From positions 1 through 64,000 of IMG/VR virus record IMGVR_UViG_3300034374_010855: a stretch of 64,000 nucleotides of DNA; one strand, 5' to 3'. Below, piece by piece: positions 40,589 to 48,845 of this stretch. The notes below the pieces were generated by a model. It saw nothing but the letters and a program-made list of their open reading frames with translations. It made no database searches and had not been told where the DNA came from. The stretch's first letter is position 1. Each line of letters starts with the position of its first letter. The DNA is from a virus. A program made the translations under genes and the position numbers.

Positions 40589-41545
40589 ATCTTCTAAACT
40601 TTTTTTCATAGCTTGTAAAGAATACGTATATTCTAAAGTTTTGTTTACCAAAGAATCGACATCATAAGTTGTGGTAGTATTATTATCACCATTATAAATA
40701 GTCCAAATAGGTTGTTCATAAATTCTATTAGACCTATAAATATTGTCACCAATTATACTATCATCAATAACCGTATCCTCTATAGTAGGAGTATAAGGAG
40801 TAGGATATTCTCCACCATCATTGTTTACTATTCTTTCACAATTTTCTTTATCAATACCTTTAAAATAATAAGAATTAGGTTTTTTATGTTCTAAAAAATG
40901 GTCTAAAACTATTTGAGTTATCTTAGATGGTAATTTTAAAGTCATAGAATCTACTTTTCTATCCTCTGAATCCCACCAACTCATTTCGACACCTTTTTCT
41001 TTTTCTAAGTACCAATGAACACCAAATTTTTCATTTGTACCTAATTTTATCACATACAACAATATACCATCGTTTGAATATCTATAAAATGGAGTATTTT
41101 CATTTCTACTACTTGTACACCATTTTGTACCTGCACCATATATTTTAGATGATTCATAACTTAATGGTTTTAATATTAACCATTCATCATCTTTGTAAAT
41201 TATTTTTATTTCTTTTTTTAAATCATTTTTCTTTAATTTAATTTCAGCAAATACTAATTGTTCGTGTAAATCAGCAAAATCATTTAAAAGTGAAATATCT
41301 TTAATTTTAGTTCGATTATTTTCTAAATGTGTGTTAAAATCTTTTAAAGCTTTTAAATTTTCTGAACCGATAACGTATTTTAATTCCTCTTTAATATGAC
41401 TTTTAAAACTAGTTATTTCTTCTTTAAATTTTTTAATTAATAAAATTAAAAATTTATTTGTTTTTGAAGGGTCTAGTTCAGACAATAAGTCAATTATGTC
41501 TATCTGTAAATCTTTATGTTGTAACTTTAAATCTTTTTTTCCCAT
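40571..41545 (-). CDS. WCT-motif protein (copy C)
   Basis: 324 residues. After a helical, Lys-rich half comes EWLILKPLSYESSKIYGAGT followed by KWCTSSRN and GILLYVIKLGTNEKFGVHWY, the same core as in the genes at 2 and 1192. Here the block sits in the middle of the protein and the C-terminus is different from the other copies. No catalytic role can be assigned; the conserved Cys in the W-C-T core is the best active-site candidate. Convergent with the 869-residue gene. Confidence 0.8.
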   Translation of the reverse strand: MGKKDLKLQHKDLQIDIIDLLSELDPSKTNKFLILLIKKFKEEITSFKSHIKEELKYVIGSENLKALKDFNTHLENNRTKIKDISLLNDFADLHEQLVFAEIKLKKNDLKKEIKIIYKDDEWLILKPLSYESSKIYGAGTKWCTSSRNENTPFYRYSNDGILLYVIKLGTNEKFGVHWYLEKEKGVEMSWWDSEDRKVDSMTLKLPSKITQIVLDHFLEHKKPNSYYFKGIDKENCERIVNNDGGEYPTPYTPTIEDTVIDDSIIGDNIYRSNRIYEQPIWTIYNGDNNTTTTYDVDSLVNKTLEYTYSLQAMKKSLEDLNIPE

Positions 41546-41627
41546 AACATAAAAATATTAATTTTTTTAATAGAGTAAACGTCTTTTTGATATATTATAA
41601 ATACTTATCGTCAAAATAAAAAATATC

Positions 41628-41774
41628 ATGGATATATATGAAATAATTGAATTGTTGGATGAAGCAATCAACGATAAAGATTGGGATACTGTACAACTAT
41701 GTAAGGATAAGTTGGAAGATATTTATAATTTGAATGATGGTACACTAGACGGATATTATCATTCAGAAGATTAA
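41628..41774 (+). CDS. Small acidic hypothetical protein
   Basis: 48 residues, MDIYEIIELLDEAINDKDWD then TVQLCKDKLEDIYNLNDGTL, one or two acidic helices. TATAAATACT (41595-41604), which matches the T4-type late promoter orientation, lies about 25 bases upstream. Shares TTAA with the convergent lipoprotein gene. Function unknown. Confidence 0.6.
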   Translation: MDIYEIIELLDEAINDKDWDTVQLCKDKLEDIYNLNDGTLDGYYHSED

Positions 41775-42685
41775 TTTATCTTTTCCATCCATAAATTAAT
41801 TGAATTGTTTGTCCCAAAAATACCATTCATCACAATATTATTTAATTCACCATCAATTATAGAACTTAAAGATACTTGACCAGAATAATTACCACCAATA
41901 GTAATACATTCGTAAAGTGTTAAGTTATATAGGTTATTACCGACATTGTTAGATAATGAATAAGTGTTAGTATTTAAACCATTTATTGAATATGCTACAC
42001 CACTTATGAAATTAATGGTATCGTTTGGATAATAAGGTGTTGTACCGTTATCATAACGAGTTATCACCCAAGTAGTACCACTTAATTGTAAATGACCTGG
42101 AATATCTTCAATATTTATAGTGATGGTACCACCAAAAGTATAATCTAATCTACTTTCAAAATCACAATCATTACAACTATAACCATCTCTAACAAATGTT
42201 AATACTGTATAATAATGGTAATTATCACCATCATAAGATTCATTAGATTCATATATTTTAACTTGTAAAATGTTTTCATCTAGATAAATTACACCTAAGT
42301 GTCTAACAGACCCATATGGTGGTATACCTAATAATGTATAATTTTTTGCAACACCACTACCACTACTATTATATTCGTAAGTGTTCCCATTATTTAAAAC
42401 AAATATACCATCATTAAAATACCAAGTAGTCACACCTAATTCAATGTTATCAATGTCTATTTGTGAACCACCAAATATATCTAAATTAGAAATATCTTGT
42501 GAATTATCAAAATGGTTATAATATACCATTTCACCATTTGTCAAATTTTCTACATATACATTACCACTATTTAAAACCCACAAAGTATTCTCAATTGTTG
42601 GGTAACCCTCAGTCAATTCATATTTCTCACAACTACTAAAAATTAGTGTTATTAATAACAGATAAGTAATAATTTTATTATACAT
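41771..42685 (-). CDS. Lipoprotein
   Basis: 304 residues. Lipoprotein signal MYNKIITYLLLITLIFSSC with lipid Cys19 followed by EKYELTEG; acidic residues just after the Cys are compatible with surface export in Bacteroidota. The mature part is beta-rich and Asn/Tyr-rich, with two lipocalin-like 'W-x-(L/I)' repeats (TLWVLNSGN and GTTWVITRYDNG). Likely outer-membrane or surface protein of the infected cell. Function unknown; surface masking is possible. Confidence 0.75.
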   Translation of the reverse strand: MYNKIITYLLLITLIFSSCEKYELTEGYPTIENTLWVLNSGNVYVENLTNGEMVYYNHFDNSQDISNLDIFGGSQIDIDNIELGVTTWYFNDGIFVLNNGNTYEYNSSGSGVAKNYTLLGIPPYGSVRHLGVIYLDENILQVKIYESNESYDGDNYHYYTVLTFVRDGYSCNDCDFESRLDYTFGGTITINIEDIPGHLQLSGTTWVITRYDNGTTPYYPNDTINFISGVAYSINGLNTNTYSLSNNVGNNLYNLTLYECITIGGNYSGQVSLSSIIDGELNNIVMNGIFGTNNSINLWMEKIN

Positions 42686-42763
42686 ATTTAATTTTTTAAA
42701 TTTTAATGGTGTTTATATTGCTTTAGTTTGTCAAATATAATCAATTATTCTGTAATATACAAA

Positions 42764-42771
42764 TATTTATA
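42764..42771 (+). promoter_or_regulatory. TATTTATA motif, candidate late promoter
   Basis: Exact octamer 13 bases before the ATG at 42785. Confidence 0.5.
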
Positions 42772-42784
42772 TGAAAACTCTAAA

Positions 42785-43108
42785 ATGGGTAATTCGTTTA
42801 AATTAAGTTTATATCTAGAACATATCGTAAATGATATAGTTAATAAACGAAAACTGCATTATACAGAAGAAGGGCTTAAAAAAAATATATTTACCTTTCT
42901 TGATACTATTTATGATAATAGGGGTGGTTTTAATTTAACAGAAGCAAATAATTTAATTAAAGGAGGTTTTAAAGAACAATTAATTGAAGAAGCTATTTGT
43001 CAAATGTCGGATGATGAAGATTATTTAACTTCAACAATCAATAAAAAAATTAACACTATCTCAAAACAATATATAAAAGAATGGATAAACAAAAAAATAA
43101 GTAGATGA
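42785..43108 (+). CDS. Hypothetical protein heading a virion operon
   Basis: 107 residues from the ATG at 42785; a longer frame from 42728 starts at a TTG before the promoter motif. MGNSFKLSLYLEHIVNDIVN then KRKLHYTEEGLKKNIFTFLD. Helical, soluble, no leader. Overlaps the next gene by ATGA, so it is co-translated with the candidate virion proteins that follow. Confidence 0.7.
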   Translation: MGNSFKLSLYLEHIVNDIVNKRKLHYTEEGLKKNIFTFLDTIYDNRGGFNLTEANNLIKGGFKEQLIEEAICQMSDDEDYLTSTINKKINTISKQYIKEWINKKISR

Positions 43109-43437
43109 AAAAAGTAATAAGACTTACGGAATCAGAATTAGTTTCAATAATAGAAAATTTAACATTAGGTTATGAATTGGAAGAAAAAAAAGGAACTTCT
43201 TCGATGAAAAATAAAACTAAACCTAAATCCACAGATGCTAATGCTAATCCAATAGCGAAAAAAACCTTTAATGATATTGTTGGTCATTTAGAAGCTACTA
43301 AAGGTGCTTTTAGTTTAAGAAATAAAAGTACTACAGAAAATTTAGAAGATGATAAACTAAAAAAGACTTGGAAGTGGAAAACTAACGATGGTAAAGTTAA
43401 TGTTGTGGTTAGTGTAGACGTTAAAATGAATAGTTAA
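43105..43437 (+). CDS. Candidate virion cargo protein with capsid-targeting-like leader
   Basis: 110 residues. MKKVIRLTESELVSIIENLT is nearly identical to the leader at 2688; candidate cuts are I15-I16-E17 or L25-E26-E27. The mature part is basic (KKTWKWKTNDGKVNVVVSVD near the end). No catalytic motif. Part of the operon 42785-44396. Confidence 0.75.
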   Translation: MKKVIRLTESELVSIIENLTLGYELEEKKGTSSMKNKTKPKSTDANANPIAKKTFNDIVGHLEATKGAFSLRNKSTTENLEDDKLKKTWKWKTNDGKVNVVVSVDVKMNS

Positions 43438-43439
43438 TA

Positions 43440-44396
43440 ATGAAAAAAGTAAAAGTAACAGAAACTGAATTAATTACAATCATTAAAACAATGATTAACG
43501 AACAAGAAGAAGGTAGTGAAGGTGGTGGTACTACTGGTGCTAAGACTTGGGAAAGTGGTTTAACTAGAGGACCCGCTAATCCAGCAGGTAGTATTGGTAA
43601 ATGGGCTGACACTTATTCTATCAGTAGAGGTAAAGCTAATCCATTATGGGAAGATGAAGATTATGAAGAATATGATGATGATGAAGTTGATATAGATTTA
43701 TTAAATGAAAGTAAATGGTACAACACATTTCTTGATTTTGTTGGTGTTGTAGACCCAACTGGTGTTGCTGATGCCATTAATGCTGTTTCATATTTTAGAC
43801 AAGGTGATATTTTATATGGTATATTAAGTTTGATATCCTTAGTTCCTTATGTTGGAGATGCTATAGCTAAACCATTTATTGTCATAATGAAAAGTGGTAA
43901 AATCAACACAAAAATAATTAATGCTGGATTAAAAAGTGGTAATGCATCCAAGATAACTGCTGAAATGGGAAAAACAAAAGCTGGTAAAGCGGTGTTAGAA
44001 ACTATGAAAAATCCAACAACACAAAATTTCTTAGGGAATATATTAGGTAAAATAAGTAAAATACCAGGATTCAAAAATTTCTCAAAAGATGCTAAAACTT
44101 ATCTTAATCTATTTACACAAGCAGCGAAACAAACTGGTAAAATCAAAGTGTTTAGACAAAGTGGTGGTTTGTTGACTAGAATGCAAAGAAAAGGACTACT
44201 AAATAGAACAAAATTATATAGTAAATTTATAAATTATCTTATGGGTACTGGTGTTGGTGCTGCAGCAATAGAAGGTATGGGTGAAAATAAATTAAATAGT
44301 AAATTTGAAGAATTTTTAAATTCACAAGATGGGATGGATTTCTTTAATAGTATGAATAAACAAGACCAAGGTGATTTTGTTGATGCTTTAAAATAA
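43440..44396 (+). CDS. Candidate virion protein with pretoxin-like hydrophobic hairpin
   Basis: 318 residues. Leader MKKVKVTETELITIIKTMIN ends I19-N20-E21|Q22, followed by a Gly/Ser-rich linker. Around residues 99-145, VGVVDPTGVADAINAVSYFR then QGDILYGILSLISLVPYVGD, matches the DP.G.aDaiNa..Y...GD...a.LS....P..GD pattern of pretoxin domains in polymorphic toxins. Those lie next to toxin tips and are membrane-active. The C-terminal half is basic and helical. A virion-delivered membrane or toxin-like role is inference. Confidence 0.75.
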   Translation: MKKVKVTETELITIIKTMINEQEEGSEGGGTTGAKTWESGLTRGPANPAGSIGKWADTYSISRGKANPLWEDEDYEEYDDDEVDIDLLNESKWYNTFLDFVGVVDPTGVADAINAVSYFRQGDILYGILSLISLVPYVGDAIAKPFIVIMKSGKINTKIINAGLKSGNASKITAEMGKTKAGKAVLETMKNPTTQNFLGNILGKISKIPGFKNFSKDAKTYLNLFTQAAKQTGKIKVFRQSGGLLTRMQRKGLLNRTKLYSKFINYLMGTGVGAAAIEGMGENKLNSKFEEFLNSQDGMDFFNSMNKQDQGDFVDALK

Positions 44397-44424
44397 TGAA
44401 CTAAAATTTTATTAAATAAATTAA

Positions 44425-44432
44425 TATTTATA
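44425..44432 (+). promoter_or_regulatory. TATTTATA motif, candidate late promoter
   Basis: Exact octamer 14 bases before the ATG at 44447. Confidence 0.5.
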
Positions 44433-44446
44433 ATAAAAAAAGAACT

Positions 44447-46558
44447 ATGAATAAAAATAAAAAATCACTTAATGAAGAATTAAGGATATTTGACCATTTG
44501 AATAATTATGATAAAGATTTTACCTTAGAAGAATCAAGATTATATTCTAAAGAAATTAAAAATCGTAAATATGATTTAAAAATAATTACAGAATCGGATA
44601 TTAAAAGTAAAAAACCACATTTACTAAACGAATGGGCTCCTTTAGTTGGTGCACTCGCAAGAATAGCTCCTTGGGCTGTAAGAGGATTAGCTTCTATTGG
44701 TAGAGGTAGTGCCGCTCTTGGAAGTAGAGGTCTACTATCAAAACTACCTTCTTGGGGTAAGAGTTTATTAGGTTTAGGAAGGGTATCAACCAAAGGTCTA
44801 CAAACCGCAAGTGGTAAAGCTTTAAAGTCTGGTTTGGCTTCTAAAATTGCATCTGGTAGTAAATTGGGTGCTGTAGGTAAAAATATACCAGGTTTGGTAA
44901 ATGCACAAGCAGCTAAAGGTTTAGGTGCTTTACTTACTTGGGGGACGGGAGCTTCCTTAATTGGTAAATTTGGTAGTGGTGGTGGTAGTTCACCACTTCC
45001 AGGTGATGTTGTCGCAGGTCAAGAAGCTTGGGCAAGTGGACAACAACCATCAGAAGATGATTTCTTATCTATGGCATTTTCACCAGAATATTACGATAGT
45101 TTGAACGAACTAGATAAGTCAGATAGTGATATAACAGTAACTTTCCAATCAGAAAATGAAATAATACAAATCGCTGATGCACTTTATAACGCTATGGAAG
45201 GTGGTGAAAAATATTTTGGTAAGGGTATTATAGATACCTTAACTTTTGGAGCTACTGAAGGTGCTGGTACTGAGGAGGAAGATGTATACAAATCTTTCCA
45301 AGCTGTTAGAACAATAGGTGATTGTTCATATCTATCTAAAATATATCAATTAAAATATAATGTACCATTATTAGAAAATCTATTAGAGGAATTAAATGAA
45401 TCAGATTTTCAACCAATAGTAAACATATTGAGAGATAAACCAATAACAATAATTAACGATAAAAAAATATATGATTCTAAAGATTTAGAAGGAATTATTA
45501 AAAGTGAAACTGAAAAAATAATTCAAAGACCAGAAGGAATGCCAGCATACAGAGTAAAATTCAAAAGTTTGTTTGATGGTAATACTGTAGATTTATTTGT
45601 TGGTATGAATGCTGGAAACGCTACTATGGCAATAGTTTTCTACGCTGGTAAGGAAGAATATTTAGGTCAATTTCAATATATTGAGAATTCTGATGATAAA
45701 TACTATTTTGAAACTCCAGATGGTAACGTATATACAATTTCAGATGAAGAAGACAAAGCTCAATTAGCTAAAGTATTCGGTAAGGCTAAAGATGAAGAAG
45801 AAGCTTCTGAAGATATCATGGTGTTAACTAAAGATATTGATGTTAATGGTGCTATATATGAAACTGGAGAAAATCTAATGGACATTGAAGGTCCAGAGGG
45901 GACAGCTGATGAATATCTTGATGAATTACTTCAAGATAACCCAACAATAGCTAGTAGAAAACCTACAGCTTTACAAGGAGCTGCAATAGCATTAGCTATG
46001 GGAGTTAAAGATTTTGAAATTTTAACAGAATCTGTTAGTGGTTTGGCTGAAGTCTTGGGAGAAAGTAGATTAGTCGTAGAACAAAAATACACTGTTAATT
46101 ATAGTAAAGAAGATAATAAATATAAAATCAGCAAAGTAAGAACAACTACAGAAACAGAACCTACAACATCAACACCTACTAAACCTCAACAAACACCTAC
46201 AAGACCAACAAGACCAACAAGACCTCAACAAACACCTACTCCAGTAGTACCTGAACCAGATGTTGCAGCTGAAGAAGAAATACAAGATTTTGCTGGTAGA
46301 TATAGTAGTAAAAAACAGGCTGAAGAAAGTTTAGAAAATCTAGAAAGAATAAACGATACAAAAGCAACTAAAAATGAGTGTATCGCTGTTATAGGTGCAG
46401 CATCTAAAGCGTTACCTACGGTTGGTGGACCTAACACATACAAAGTACTACAATATTGTTATGACGCTTATAATTTTAGTGGTAAAGAAAGTAGACGTGT
46501 TAAAAGCGGTTATGGTATAACAGGAAAAGGTGACTTAAAAAATAAAAAAAGAAAATAA
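44447..46558 (+). CDS. Large candidate virion protein with Ala/Gly-rich membrane-active region
   Basis: 703 residues. A long leader region ends L60-N61-E62|W63 (KKPHLLNEWAPLVG). Next comes an Ala/Gly/Leu-rich basic stretch (about 66-185, e.g. LARIAPWAVRGLASIGRGSA) that could insert in membranes. Acidic soluble domains follow, then a TPTRPTRPTRPQQTPTP hinge. The C-terminal module NECIAVIGAASKALPTVGGP ... LQYCYDAYNFSGKES ... KSGYGITGKGD is shared with the peptidoglycan-binding protein at 30499. Possibly an ejection/entry protein. No enzyme domain seen. Confidence 0.75.
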   Translation: MNKNKKSLNEELRIFDHLNNYDKDFTLEESRLYSKEIKNRKYDLKIITESDIKSKKPHLLNEWAPLVGALARIAPWAVRGLASIGRGSAALGSRGLLSKLPSWGKSLLGLGRVSTKGLQTASGKALKSGLASKIASGSKLGAVGKNIPGLVNAQAAKGLGALLTWGTGASLIGKFGSGGGSSPLPGDVVAGQEAWASGQQPSEDDFLSMAFSPEYYDSLNELDKSDSDITVTFQSENEIIQIADALYNAMEGGEKYFGKGIIDTLTFGATEGAGTEEEDVYKSFQAVRTIGDCSYLSKIYQLKYNVPLLENLLEELNESDFQPIVNILRDKPITIINDKKIYDSKDLEGIIKSETEKIIQRPEGMPAYRVKFKSLFDGNTVDLFVGMNAGNATMAIVFYAGKEEYLGQFQYIENSDDKYYFETPDGNVYTISDEEDKAQLAKVFGKAKDEEEASEDIMVLTKDIDVNGAIYETGENLMDIEGPEGTADEYLDELLQDNPTIASRKPTALQGAAIALAMGVKDFEILTESVSGLAEVLGESRLVVEQKYTVNYSKEDNKYKISKVRTTTETEPTTSTPTKPQQTPTRPTRPTRPQQTPTPVVPEPDVAAEEEIQDFAGRYSSKKQAEESLENLERINDTKATKNECIAVIGAASKALPTVGGPNTYKVLQYCYDAYNFSGKESRRVKSGYGITGKGDLKNKKRK

Positions 46559-46570
46559 AAATAATAGATA

Positions 46571-47395
46571 ATGTCTAAATTACAATTTAAAGAATCTGAA
46601 TTAGTTTCATTTATTGAAGACCTAGTAAATGAAGAGAGAACTACCCTTTCTGAATCAAAAGAAAGAAAAATAAATATATGGGTAGATAGGTTTGAAAGAA
46701 AAAATAAGAATAATTCTCCAGAACTTGTTTTTGAAAATTTCTCTAGAGAGATAAACAAACTTTCTAGAAATGGTATAAGCACTGATGATTTATCACTTTA
46801 TTTAACAAAAAACAAAAAAATAATAAATGAACAAGCAGCTTTTACAATGTCTCAAAACCAAGGAATTTTTGGGACAATATGGGAAACTATTCGTGAAGGA
46901 TTATATAGATGGCTTTTAGGTTTTATGGGAATAAAAGATGGTGAATTAAAAGAAGTTTTGGCTAACACTTTGGGTAACGTACCATTCACAGATTTACCTA
47001 AATTAATGAATTGTAATTTTTTAGCACCAATCCTAACTAAAGGTATTTTGGAATATGGTATAAGAAGAATTAATAGGTCAATTACTGGTATGTCTGGAGG
47101 TTTCGAACAAATTTTTGGTAATTCGATTACTAATTTAGGTGACAACACAGAATTCTATCAAGACTTAGAATCTCAAGTTAGAGACTTTTTATGTGGTGCT
47201 TTAGGTAAGAAAAAAACTCAGGTACAAAATACTTTAGATGATGTGGAAGAACAAAACAAAGAAATGTGGGGTTCTGGTAGAAAAGAAAAAGGTGGTGAAG
47301 TGCCACCAGAAAGTTCTGGTCAATCAGTATCGTCTGGTTTGAATGATATTGCTAAAAAGTATTTTACTCAATTTATGCAAAATTTAGGAAGATAA
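46571..47395 (+). CDS. Candidate virion protein with capsid-targeting-like leader
   Basis: 274 residues. MSKLQFKESELVSFIEDLVN opens with the shared leader; possible cuts are V19-N20-E21 and, more typical, I85-N86-E87|Q88 (KKIINEQAAF). The middle is hydrophobic and amphipathic (WETIREGLYRWLLGFMGIKD), and the C-terminus is flexible with GGEVPPESSGQSVSSG. Ends in a strong terminator. Last gene of the 43-47 kb virion block. Confidence 0.75.
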   Translation: MSKLQFKESELVSFIEDLVNEERTTLSESKERKINIWVDRFERKNKNNSPELVFENFSREINKLSRNGISTDDLSLYLTKNKKIINEQAAFTMSQNQGIFGTIWETIREGLYRWLLGFMGIKDGELKEVLANTLGNVPFTDLPKLMNCNFLAPILTKGILEYGIRRINRSITGMSGGFEQIFGNSITNLGDNTEFYQDLESQVRDFLCGALGKKKTQVQNTLDDVEEQNKEMWGSGRKEKGGEVPPESSGQSVSSGLNDIAKKYFTQFMQNLGR

Positions 47396-47417
47396 CCTAA
47401 AAAACATAGAAAACAAT

Positions 47418-47443
47418 AAAAGGTTCCATTAGGAACCTTTTTT
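47418..47443. terminator. Bidirectional terminator
   Basis: AAAGGTTCC-ATTA-GGAACCTTT hairpin followed by T. Ends the virion operon (plus) and the tmRNA (minus). Confidence 0.8.
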
Positions 47444-47449
47444 ATTTTG

Positions 47450-47838
47450 TGGAGGTGTCGGGTTTCGAACCCGAGTCTTGCTCGCAATATCCATAAAGGA
47501 CTACACGCTTAGGTCAATACTGATTCTCAATATTCCGAAATAGTCAGTTTGTTCTTCACCATCGTAAACTTGACAACCAATGGACGACTCGATTTTGGGT
47601 TCAGTCGTTTTTTCACCACAACAACGGACTTCTGTTCAAAGGTATATGTCCTGACCGACCCGTTTCACTGTCACGTCTTACGCTACAGCTACTTCTTCAG
47701 TTCGTAGAAGACCTACAGCCTGAAGTTTTGCGAATGTTTCGCCATTTAAAAAATTGTATCCATAGATTAAAGTGATAGGAAACCTCTCACTGCGTGCCCC
47801 GTATGACTATCTACGCCAATCAATTCCAGTTCACCCCC
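47450..47838 (-). ncRNA. ssrA: Transfer-messenger RNA (tmRNA)
   Basis: Minus strand, about 389 nt. The 5' GGGGGTG pairs over seven positions with 3' CACCTCC (one G-U). It begins GGGGGTGAACTGGAATTGAT, and the T-arm CGGGTTCGAAACCCG sits near the 3' end. CCA is not encoded. tmRNA frees stalled ribosomes and adds a degradation tag. The tag frame opens at GGC (47743) and stops at TAA (47680-47678). It starts GETFAK, as in Bacteroidetes tags (GET/GEN...), but runs to 21 residues and ends EEVAVA instead of the usual ALAA. The antisense strand has no gene. Upstream TATATTTG (47914-47907) may be its promoter. Frame assignment is by eye. Confidence 0.92.
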
Positions 47839-47906
47839 ATATTTCAAAGAACTAAGATTATAAGTATAATCTGTTTAACTTAAATATCTAATTTTTGATT
47901 AGAGTA

Positions 47907-47914
47907 CAAATATA
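47907..47914 (-). promoter_or_regulatory. TATATTTG -7 element for tmRNA
   Basis: Minus-strand TATATTTG about 70 bases before the mature 5' end. No well-spaced -33 TTG found (a TTG is 12 bases further upstream). Confidence 0.4.
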
Positions 47915-47981
47915 AAAAATAATTTTCAATAAAAAAATAATTTAATTTTTTTTTTTAAAATATTATTATTATCTTTAGTTT

Positions 47982-48803
47982 ATGGATAAAGAAAGATTAA
48001 ATAAATTAAAAAAGTTATTATCTGTACCAACATATACATGGTCTGAAGATAAGTTAATTAAACACGTAATTGAGTATATTAGTTCAATTGATGGTGTTAG
48101 TCATTTTCAAGATGATTTAGGGAGTATTTATATCACTAAAGGTGAATCAAACACTTACCCTTGTTTAGTTGCACATTTAGACAGTGTACATCAACTAACT
48201 GATATGAAAGTTGTAGAAGAAGAATTACCAAATGCACAAGGTGAACTTAAATTAGCTTTAAAAGCTTATGATTCAGAGTTTGGTTTACCTACTGGTATTG
48301 GTGGTGATGATAAAGCTGGTGTTTTCATTTGTTTACAATTATTGGAAATGGTGGATGTGTGTAAAATATTTTTACCTGTAGCTGAAGAAACTGGATGTAA
48401 CGGTTCTAGAGAGGCTGACCCAAAATTTTTTGAAAATGTTGGGTATGCAATTCAATTTGATTCTACAGAAAATAACACTATGAGTAAAACTTTGATGGGA
48501 GTTAAATTATATGAAGAAGAAAGTAAATTTTTCAATTCTGTTAAAGATATAATTTTAGAACATGGTTTTACTAAATGGTTAAATCATCCATACACTGATA
48601 CTATGATGTTAAAGAAGAAATTTAATTTCCCTTGTTTAAATTTTGCGGCAGGGTATTACAATTATCACACCAAAAACGAGTATGTAATTGTGGAAGATGT
48701 TGAAAACGCAATAAATTTGGGTTTAAAAGTGATAAATCAACTAGGCAATAAAAAATATGAATTTGTTCATATTCCAAATAGTTATCCTAATATTCTTTTT
48801 TAG
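47982..48803 (+). CDS. M20/M28/M42-like zinc peptidase
   Basis: 273 residues. Di-zinc peptidase signature: H65 and D67 in CLVAHLDSVH, GIGGDDKAGVFICLQ (D109/D110), catalytic and metal Glu in AEETGCNGS (E135/E136), Asp160, and the final metal His in YNYHTKNEYV. Shorter than usual M20 enzymes because the lid/dimerisation domain is missing. Cytosolic aminopeptidase-type enzyme. Possible roles are recycling peptides or trimming host or phage proteins. A weak TATCTTTA element lies just upstream (47970-47977). Confidence 0.85.
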   Translation: MDKERLNKLKKLLSVPTYTWSEDKLIKHVIEYISSIDGVSHFQDDLGSIYITKGESNTYPCLVAHLDSVHQLTDMKVVEEELPNAQGELKLALKAYDSEFGLPTGIGGDDKAGVFICLQLLEMVDVCKIFLPVAEETGCNGSREADPKFFENVGYAIQFDSTENNTMSKTLMGVKLYEEESKFFNSVKDIILEHGFTKWLNHPYTDTMMLKKKFNFPCLNFAAGYYNYHTKNEYVIVEDVENAINLGLKVINQLGNKKYEFVHIPNSYPNILF

Positions 48804-48823
48804 TATTATTTTATTTTTAGAGG

Positions 48824-48831
48824 TATTTATA
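48824..48831 (+). promoter_or_regulatory. TATTTATA motif, candidate late promoter
   Basis: Exact octamer 14 bases before the ATG at 48846. Confidence 0.5.
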
Positions 48832-48845
48832 ATAAAAAATAGTTT

